From: Antedon mediterranea
Lineage: Eukaryota; Echinodermata; Crinoidea; Comatulida; Antedonidae
Assembly (NCBI RefSeq): GCF_964355755.1
Contig: NC_092670.1
Location: 32,909,795 to 32,973,794 of the forward strand
DNA length: 64,000 nucleotides
Direction of reading: 5' to 3'
Each line of letters begins with the position of its first letter. Position 1 is the stretch's first letter. The notes beneath the pieces were generated by a model, which made no database searches, was not told the DNA's origin, and saw only the letters and a list, made by a program, of their open reading frames with translations. A program made the position numbers and the translations under genes. Positions 59,201 through 64,000 of this stretch are shown one piece after another.

Positions 59201-62200
59201 TATGAATGTGATCTAAGAAACAATTTGAAACATATGAATGTGATCTAAGAAACAATTTGAAACATATGAATGTGATCTAAGAAACAATTTATGTTTAAGG
59301 AAAAGTAATATTATTTATTTATGAGAATGTGATATATCGTGTCTAATTTACTTTTGATATTAATTTTTAAAAAAAAGATAAAAATTAAACTTTAGAAATT
59401 TATTTTGTTAGAAAAGGAAAGATGTCACATATGTTCTGTTAATATGCTAATTATATTTGTTTGTTATTTGCAAATTATGCAAACTACGTTACGCTCGGTG
59501 AAGTAATAAAAACAGTAGTTGAATTAAAAGAACCGTGTTGACGAGTCACACTTGTAATAAACATTGTATTGTATTTGTCCCAAAAGCTACAAACGCGAGA
59601 AAGCTTAATAAGTAGTAGGTAGGCCTACCTAATAACTAGTAGATAGGCCTACCTAAACAGACATATTACATGTCGACATCAATCGTCATTGAAAAACACC
59701 GATACACACTGCCTTTCATTGTACTGACTGCCGCGGAGGCTGCTAGCCTCAGGTTTTAATCAATCTTCATTCAAAATTTGCATACATATTTACATGTGTA
59801 ACTAATCACTACAATCATCATGCAAATGTAGGATATTTCGTGGTTAACCACCTTACATTTTCATACATTTTCTACCTTTTTAGTCGCGTGCAAACGGCTC
59901 ACTATGTCGGTCGGTTGGTCGGTCGGTAAACACTAGCTAAAATTTGAGCACGCGACTGTCCATGTATATGGCCTTGTTTTTTTCTTACGTAATAGGCATT
60001 GGGAAAAATGGACTTACAAATTAGATAGGTCCCTGCTACTTCCCCTTAATAATAAACATGGCATTTTAAATTGGGAAATGTGACGGAGCTGACCGTGACG
60101 GAGATGATGTATTTAGCATTGGACAGCCTAGGATCACATCGTAGGCATGTCTGACATTCAATAAAGGTACGCAGCTGTAATTTTTCTAAAACCTCGTTTT
60201 TTTTTAGCTTTTTTCCTCTTTTATTGAAAATGATGTGCGGCTAGTTTAATTTCAATATCTTCGTATGTTTACAACGCACAGTCAATTTTTTTCACCGCCA
60301 TTCATTAAACTGTAGACGGTACATTTAAATTATGTGACGGAAATGACACAAAACTGCGGGACAAGCTTTTTCCAAACAAAAACTTTAAAGTTTGAGATTT
60401 AATGTATGTAGAGATGTATTTCGAAGAATATAATCGCATGAAATCATGATTAACTAACTTTTTACAATATTTTCGATAACAAAAGTCCTGTTATCAAATA
60501 TATACGGCGATCATAAAATTAAAGATGTACGATCGGGACATAGGATTTTAGGGGGTTGCCTGAAACATTTTTATAAAAATTAACAATATCAATGTAATTA
60601 TCTTTGTTTTATGTAATTAATTATATTTACAATAATGTTGATTATGATTTAAGTCAAGAATTTTTATTTTTTAATGATGAATTTTCAGTCTCTATCCTAC
60701 CAAAGTATCGGGACACGATTTTAGACACTTACTGAAGAATGACCCGCCTACTGTATTCTGTTTTTGTATCCTCTTTAGTATTATTTTAACACATAATTAT
60801 TTCATACTTATATTAATACTAATAATACTTTCGATAGTATTTATGTTAAATCATATCTATTATATCTACCACATTCAAGCAATGCTAACAAACAGACATG
60901 ATTTTATATTTATAACATAAGTGTAACATTTAAGCGGTTTTATCTTAATGAATATATTTGTAGTGTTTAATTATATTATATATTATACAAACATGTTCAC
61001 CTTAGGAAAATATATCATTTTTAAAGAATACATAATCTATATATAAATTATGGTTAATTCTGACATAGGCGAGCACAATGCAAAAACTTCGGTACAAATC
61101 TCCGCCTTGGATACCTACCTTATCTATCCGAGATGTACCGCGAAACGTAGATTTGATAACATTAGTGTGCACGCCGACGCTATTGTTCCATATTTATATC
61201 TTAGGAAGATATTATAAAGAGTTTTTTAACAACATTTATGATTTCAACATTGGATTTTCCTCTCAATTTCAATTCTTCCCGGTCAAAGTAATTTCCGGGT
61301 TTAAGATAAGTTCACCTTAGTTTCAAATATTTTCTCTCTTTTATACACAAGGGAGCAGTTAAAATAATAGATTTGACCCTAAAGGTGACTGGAAACAGGC
61401 ACTTTTCATCAATCAATACAGTGTCCCTTTGGAAGACGAAAAAAAAATTGGCCATTAATTATAGCCATTTCAGTTTTTTGTTTATTTTAAAACATACCAC
61501 ACGTGTGTGAATGTACAGTAGTTAAATAATAGGAATTATACTGCAAATTAATAAAGATCAAATTAAATATACGCCATAAAGAATCAGAATATATTGTGGG
61601 GAATAGTATTATAAAATTACATAGGGAGATTTGATAAGACATTTTTCGAGTGAAATCCCGATAGCTGAGTTTTATTGAGTAAGCTTGCAGGAATAACTGT
61701 AGGCTATCTTCCTGTGTCCCGTTAGGACCGAGATGTCTGCCCATGTTGCAAGCCGTAATGTCTTCTTTCTTGGGCCCACTCTGTCACGGCAGTTAGTTTC
61801 AAAAGATGATTAAATTAAATAATGTATTAATAATTATTAGGATGGTATTCATTTGAATAAACGCCTCTCCAATAAAACATCACTTTGAATAATAACCCCC
61901 CCCCCCCCACCCCACACAACCCAACTATCTAATAAACGTCCATTCACATATTTATAATAACACAATTATACTATTTGTAGTAGAATTCACCGCACTGTTA
62001 TCTGCAATTTACCAAGCATTTGTTATTCTTTTTTACCACTTTTCATATCTATGAGAGGATTTCATTTGATTATAAATGTTACCATTATTATTAGAACTAA
62101 AAAATTTAACATATATCCCTCGAATAAGCACCTCCCTCAAATGACCTCCGCCTCCCCAAAGGGCCCTACCAAACAATAAAAACTATACTTTAAAATGTTA

Positions 62201-62678
62201 TTAACCATCTAAAACACTGTGAAACAAAGTAGTTCAGTTTTACGAATGTCAAGCATTTTCAATAATGGTAACCGACAGAAAATGTATAAGGAGAACATTA
62301 TCATTTCGAGAACCATCGTCTACACTTCCTAGAGGGGGAGCGAGCGAAGCGAGCTCACCCTCTAGTAATTTTAAATTTTCTTCGCCTCTTGTAATTTACA
62401 TTATCATGCAAATGTAAGATGTTTATTAGCCGTGGTTAACATGTTTTGAATCATAGAGCCATGGGTTCAGAATTTATCGACGACTAGTTAAGTTTGAGTA
62501 GGCCTATGTGGAATGTTGGATATGTGTACAACAACCCGATACTTCCGGGTAATAATTATGGTACAAAAAATACTGCTATACTAAAATAGAAATAATTATT
62601 TTCAAACTCACCAGCATCACAAATGACGTAGTATGTACCAACCAAAATTAACAGTAAAATACGTTCTTTTGGTATCAT
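51191..62678 (-). CDS. Second C-type lectin-HYR gene
   Basis: Minus-strand exons: 62612-62678, 53288-53551, 51598-51720, 51191-51442. All junctions are phase 1 and GT-AG. Exon 1 encodes a signal peptide (MIPKERILLLILVGTYYVIC) close to that of the 8.9-kb gene. Exons 2-3 form the lectin domain with EPN (NEPNN) and WND (SWND). The last exon (252 bp) is one HYR module. Intron 1 would be 9.06 kb and holds an LTR retrotransposon and a Helitron-like element. Intron 2 holds three tRNA-like units. Joining exon 1 to exon 2 over 9 kb is inference from phase and paralogy. Further HYR exons, three in the paralogue, are not found to the left, where LINE debris begins, so the gene may be cut short. Confidence 0.65.
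51755..51833. repeat. GTC/ATC low-complexity tract
   Basis: Trinucleotide-like run of CATCGTCGTCATCGTC type in intron 2 of the lectin gene. Confidence 0.75.
52111..52213. repeat. CA then TA microsatellite
   Basis: About 26 bp of CA repeats followed by about 76 bp of TA repeats, directly before the first tRNA-like tandem unit. Confidence 0.9.
52287..52358 (+). tRNA. tRNA-like, anticodon UGU (Thr), copy 1
   Basis: Cloverleaf of 72 nt. Acceptor GGCTCTG pairs with CAGAGAC with one mismatch. The D arm is GTCTAGTGGTATGAT, and the anticodon stem CTCGC/GCGAG encloses loop CCTGTAA. The T arm is GCAGGTTCGAATCCAGC with one mismatch. TTTTTT follows, a Pol III stop. Position 33 is C instead of the near-universal U. 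Either a tRNA pseudogene or SINE head, or an odd tRNA-Thr. The body resembles tRNA-Pro more than tRNA-Thr. Confidence 0.55.
52653..52724 (+). tRNA. tRNA-like, anticodon UGU (Thr), copy 2
   Basis: Same 72-nt sequence as copy 1, including C at position 33 and the two stem mismatches, followed by TTTTTT. Confidence 0.55.
53007..53078 (+). tRNA. tRNA-like, anticodon UGU (Thr), copy 3
   Basis: Same 72-nt sequence as copies 1 and 2, followed by TTTTTT. Identity of all three copies argues for recent duplication or homogenisation. Confidence 0.55.
53228..53273. repeat. TA microsatellite
   Basis: About 46 bp of TA repeats between the last tandem unit and the lectin exon at 53,288. Confidence 0.9.
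53682..53735 (-). mobile_element. Helitron-like 3' terminus
   Basis: On the minus strand: CATCGTCTACACTTACTAGA, GCGAAGC-like hairpin, GAGCTCACCCTCTAG then T. Matches the ends at 10,249 and 62,365. Only the terminal 50 bp remain. Confidence 0.6.
53736..54718. other. Intron 1 sequence of the lectin gene, no exon seen
   Basis: Contains a copy (54,070-54,115) of the segment flanking the RAG1-like element (AATTCTACTACAAATAG). It also carries CTAATTTGTAAGTCCATT near 53,941, whose reverse complement TACAAATTAGATAGGTCC recurs at about 60,016. Confidence 0.4.
54719..54723. repeat. Target-site duplication AACAT (left)
   Basis: AACAT before the 5' LTR, repeated after the 3' LTR at 59,560-59,564. Confidence 0.8.
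54724..54860 (+). repeat. 5' LTR, 137 bp
   Basis: Starts TGTCACATATGTTCTG, ends ACTTGTAATA. No difference from the 3' LTR found by eye. Confidence 0.88.
54891..56300 (+). CDS. Gag and aspartic protease of the LTR element
   Basis: 469 codons from ATG at 54,891, 30 bp after the 5' LTR. The capsid-like half starts MESLKFKPPPPFDFDG and contains WKRWKQRFTFF and an MALRAQYWQYERPEGQGLDE stretch. Two CCHC-like zinc knuckles follow around residues 234-268 (CSRCGSSHLPRQC, CYGCKGLNHFQSVC), then an RGRGRGRGR basic tract. A retropepsin site, LDTGAGVNC, lies near residue 343-351. The frame ends at GLGKYQK and a stop created by the inverted insert at about 56,290, so pol is no longer in continuous frame with protease. 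Gypsy elements of this type often encode one long gag-pol frame. Confidence 0.85.
   Translation: MESLKFKPPPPFDFDGPSVSAAWKRWKQRFTFFLKATGSARKSGEIKVAILITTLEGRGLDIYNNFTFTDLVGEPGQEDYVPVEDNNDFDTVMSKYDEYCNKRDPIMALRAQYWQYERPEGQGLDEFVNDLRTMAVNCKFVDQDGTIRDKLFFSVTNPVMKMKVMGDDGNATLDTVIHRMRTFESSRRELEMAGVASDYKPKVHALRRTKSHKQTPRVSGQQNHQFTDAAKIKCSRCGSSHLPRQCPAYGKTCYGCKGLNHFQSVCTKRFSRGRGRGRGRAVHTMDEQYIIAEGVSDPNDLYIDTLTVKDKNEYFYIDTLRDNDDKNAWFYDVFVGGNVLKMKLDTGAGVNCIPLETFRKLPGHKNIKVYHSKTNLYSYSDEIVKHIGKVTLNVKVDNIQNDYDFFITNVDGPPILGLKACRELGLIKRGNNMMCSDNVINNKYVHALTKDSLIRENRDVFTGLGKYQK
56290..56566 (-). repeat. Inverted copy of the element's own 3' region at the PR/RT boundary
   Basis: This segment is the reverse complement of about 59,096-59,360. 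It holds the last codons of pol, a triplicated unit with CATATGAATGTGATCTAAG, and downstream sequence. The junctions show AAATATCAA on both sides (56,286 and 56,556). That suggests microhomology-driven template switching during reverse transcription. Confidence 0.85.
56583..59138 (+). CDS. Pol of the LTR element: RT, RNase H, integrase
   Basis: 851 codons. RT: KRDGSLRLCLDPRDLNKAI, FTVFDQKDAYWQVPL, LRMPFGICSASE, and the catalytic box VHIISDDMIIAT, in which serine replaces the usual Y/V before DD. RNase H: IQCDASSTGLGSCLL, FASRSLTSAEVNYSQIEKEM and VHTDHKPLE. Integrase: zinc domain HESHLGMEKCKARA...CPVC, then LGADIFTF, MTDNMPFAS and GQVERFVQTIK, giving D, D and E of the DDE core. The C-terminus is basic (RRSDRVSRPPDRLDYK). 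Codons upstream of the listed ATG are open to about 56,558, so the native start was inside a longer frame now separated from gag-protease. No stop interrupts it. Confidence 0.88.
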   Translation: MKSGVSPVVHPPRRVPLSLHTKLKEKLDDMEKRGVIKRTDKPTDWVNSLVIVEKRDGSLRLCLDPRDLNKAIRREHHMIPTGKDVVSQLSGKTLFTVFDQKDAYWQVPLTDASADICTFNTPFGRYSFLRMPFGICSASEVLQKRNQQIFGHIPNVHIISDDMIIATGSEAEHNATVQRVNNAKFNGSKLKYKQSELVFMGNVVSADGQKPDEEKVRVIKEMPDPQCKSDLQRIMGMLNYLSQFIPNMSNVSAPLRELLKKDVAWFWGPEQAESLRQLKALISSKPVLSFFDPQKPTIIQCDASSTGLGSCLLQEGHPVAFASRSLTSAEVNYSQIEKEMLAICFSIHKYHQYVYGRAVEVHTDHKPLETITRKPLHKASPRIQQMLLKLIKYELDVKYVPGKYMYIADALSRAYPDKVDRDAQPLEQLKYRVHSLDEILPMSKAKIEEAIRATHADVILQTLILTCKSGWPKHRWGAPEQVRQYWHLRDEIHEIDGLVFLGEKLIVPSQMRADMLNKIHESHLGMEKCKARARSILYWPGMTNDIESVVSRCPVCVKFMRRNQREPMIPHKVPMRPWAKLGADIFTFAGRDHLIVVDYFSKYPEVVTLTSKTAGEIIKKLKSIFSRHGIPEILMTDNMPFASYEFKQFANQWGFDLVTSSPTYARSNGQVERFVQTIKQLMRKSVDEGSDFHLALLDYRDSPIAGLNCSPAQLLMSRKLRSTLPVTHTLLQPQVIVGARDFLQSRQQSMTKYYDRGTRVLTKLRKGDNVRILKGRQWEPAVVANEHELPRSYVVMTEDGTSYRRNRQHLLNTQQPDTLQKGVPTLQKVPEAPPLRRSDRVSRPPDRLDYK
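59139..59409. repeat. 3' region with three direct repeats
   Basis: GAAACATATGAATGTGATCT occurs three times at 38-bp spacing (about 59,187-59,285). The whole region is copied in inverse at 56,290-56,566. Confidence 0.8.
59410..59422 (+). promoter_or_regulatory. Polypurine tract
   Basis: AGAAAAGGAAAGA directly before the 3' LTR, the expected plus-strand priming site for reverse transcription. Confidence 0.75.
59423..59559 (+). repeat. 3' LTR, 137 bp
   Basis: Same sequence as the 5' LTR as far as I can compare. Followed by AACAT. Confidence 0.88.
59560..61035. other. Intron 1 sequence of the lectin gene, no exon seen
   Basis: Contains TAGGTAGGCCTACC repeats (about 59,613-59,655) and a GACCGACC dispersed repeat (59,896-59,976). 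No supported coding exon on either strand. Confidence 0.45.
59896..59976 (-). repeat. Dispersed GACCGACC repeat, copy 4
   Basis: CTCACTATGTCGGTCGGTTG, GGTCGGTAAACACTAG, AAATTTGAGCACGCGACTG and ATATGGCCTTG, the reverse complement of copies 1 and 2. Confidence 0.7.
61036..62365 (+). mobile_element. Non-autonomous Helitron-like element, longest copy
   Basis: Starts A/TCTATATATAAATTATGG. It ends with a GC-rich hairpin (GAGCGAGCGAAGCGAGCTC, 62,338-62,356), then ACCCTCTAG/T. Shares both ends and most of the interior with 9,276-10,249. It contains a stretch (about 61,951-62,015) absent from that copy. Read in reverse, this stretch looks like an unoccupied version of the RAG1-like element's target. 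No helicase is encoded. Confidence 0.68.
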
Positions 62679-64000
62679 TTTGAAACCAAAATACTAAAAT
62701 CAGTGTAAATACAAGCAAAAATGTCACTGAACTTATTCCACTGATGGTAATTTTGATTTGCACTAAATAACTAATACGAGAATAAACTAACGAAATGCCA
62801 ATGATAAAATTAGACGTGTTATGACGTCTGACATTGTTATATCAAATGTACTATAAAATAATATTATTTGTATCATGTTTCAAAAGGTACTTCACATATT
62901 ACTTCACATCGTTGTATTAATAAAACTATAATTAGCAGAAGAATACAACTGACACAGTATAATATATCGTTTACAGAATGAATGAAATGTATACACAATG
63001 CAATTACAATACATAGCTGTCAAATATCTTTTCAAACTCACAATCGAGCTATGACTAGACAATAATACAACAATGAGACAGAAAACCTTCTTTCTTTTTA
63101 TTTTTGGAGACATTTCTTCAAGTTTAGGCCTATTTGTAGTTCATATTACTAATATTAGCTTAAAGATGTATTGTCCCCAAAACATGAAATAAAGATTCAT
63201 TTAAGATAACTTTAAATAGGCCATTTCACAGTTTTAATAATGTTAATAACTTCCGTAAAAAGGAAAAAAATTGCTTTCAATTATGAAAATACACATTTTT
63301 TCCAGTTGATATGTCAGGCAAATATCTGTTTTCGATTCAAATTTAGATAGAGTGAATAGCTATTATGTGACATTAAAATGGCATATTCAACAACAACAGT
63401 TTAAACAAATATTATTTCTTTAGGGGGACAAATAATTTCTTTAAGATTTTCACTCATGAAAACTATTTAAGATTGTAACCGTATTGATTTCAACCCAGAA
63501 GAAATGTGCTTCAATGTTATTACTAATAAACAAATAAAAAAAAACACAAAAATTAACTTACATTCCTAATTTCATCATCATAATTAGTGATACAATACAT
63601 TGTCATTAAACTAATACACAGTAGATATGTAGGTTCTGCTTGTAAGAATTATGTTTCCAATATGCACAACAACATTATTCAATAAATACATTGACCGAAC
63701 AATTGATTGATATTTTAAAATTAGATTGAGCAAATCTCTTTCTGACACATATTATTCATACCATAACGTTTTTTCTTTAATATGTAGGTTTTAACTAAAT
63801 AAGTGTAGTGCTATTATATACATTTTAGTTTAATATTATGTAAATTATTTATAAAAAATGAATAAATACAATTTTACATTATAAGTGCATTTATTTATAC
63901 AAATATAATCTGATGTGTGACAAATGCAGAGTATGAAAAAAATATAATTCTAGAGCCACGAAATATCGAAAACGAAACTGAAATATCTTTTAGTATTGCA
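62679..64000. other. Upstream of the second lectin gene, nothing recognised
   Basis: Likely 5' flank or untranslated leader of the minus-strand lectin gene near 62,680-62,760. Beyond that AT-rich, with no reading frame I can support. Confidence 0.45.

Larger units (their letters stand above)
54724..59559 (+). mobile_element. Ty3/Gypsy-type LTR retrotransposon, very recent
   Basis: LTRs of 137 bp (54,724-54,860 and 59,423-59,559) look identical by eye, begin TGTCACATATG and end CACTTGTAATA. AACAT is duplicated outside. The primer-binding context TGGTGTCAGAATAGTGG follows the 5' LTR at once. A polypurine tract GAAAAGGAAAGA abuts the 3' LTR. Gene order is gag-protease then RT-RNase H-integrase. 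An inverted copy of the element's own 3' end interrupts the PR/RT boundary. It sits in antisense orientation in a lectin gene intron. Confidence 0.9.

Noticed and set aside
61780-61810. TCACGGCAGTTAGTTTC as a further copy of the RAG1-like element end
   Set aside because: Only CACGGCAGTT is shared, no nonamer-like block follows, and the related copy at about 9,815 reads TCGCGGAAGTTAG, so the match looks fortuitous.
53736-62611. Two separate genes instead of one lectin gene with a 9-kb intron
   Set aside because: Exon 1 at 62,612 matches the paralogue's first exon and its phase fits the lectin exon at 53,551. No other lectin exon lies between. Kept as one gene with reduced confidence.

Overview
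The window is animal nuclear DNA: AT-rich, with introns bounded by GT-AG sites and crowded with interspersed repeats. The host genes recognised (C-type lectins with HYR modules, an adhesion GPCR) and the overused palindrome TAGGCCTA fit an invertebrate deuterostome. An echinoderm is my best guess, but this is inference. Almost all the rest is mobile DNA.

Layout. 0.6-4.0 kb: broken Gypsy-type LTR element. 6.3-8.9 kb (minus): secreted C-type lectin with three HYR modules. 9.3-10.2 kb: Helitron-like element. 10.6-16.4 kb: a complete DNA transposon carrying an 11-exon gene whose 937-residue product follows RAG1 from end to end. 16.5-17.6 kb: a non-coding TIR element. 18.5-21.9 kb: palindromic satellite block. 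21.9-24.5 kb: LINE. 25-36 kb: gene-poor DNA with a SINE, a Helitron end, a decayed transposon gene and a second LINE. 36.9-38.4 kb: fold-back element. 38.7-42.7 kb (minus): adhesion GPCR. 43.4-48.0 kb: giant inverted repeat around a LINE fragment. 48.2-51.1 kb: a LINE with its middle inverted. 51.2-62.7 kb (minus): second lectin-HYR gene. Its introns hold three tandem tRNA-like units, a very recent LTR retrotransposon (54.7-59.6 kb) and another Helitron-like element.

The outstanding item is the element at 10,619-16,384. Its ends share CACGGCAGTTTC and GAGACAAAAAGTG. Each end therefore reads as a heptamer-like CACGGCA, a spacer, and a nonamer-like ACAAAAAGT. The spacer is 21 bp on the left and 12 bp on the right, which resembles a 12/23 RSS pair. 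It is flanked by the 4-bp repeat AGTA. The encoded protein has the RAG1 N-terminal cysteine module, RING and zinc finger. Its core keeps candidates for RAG1 D600, D708 and E962, and for the zinc ligands C727, C730, H937 and H942, at closely matching local spacing. No RAG2-like reading frame was seen.
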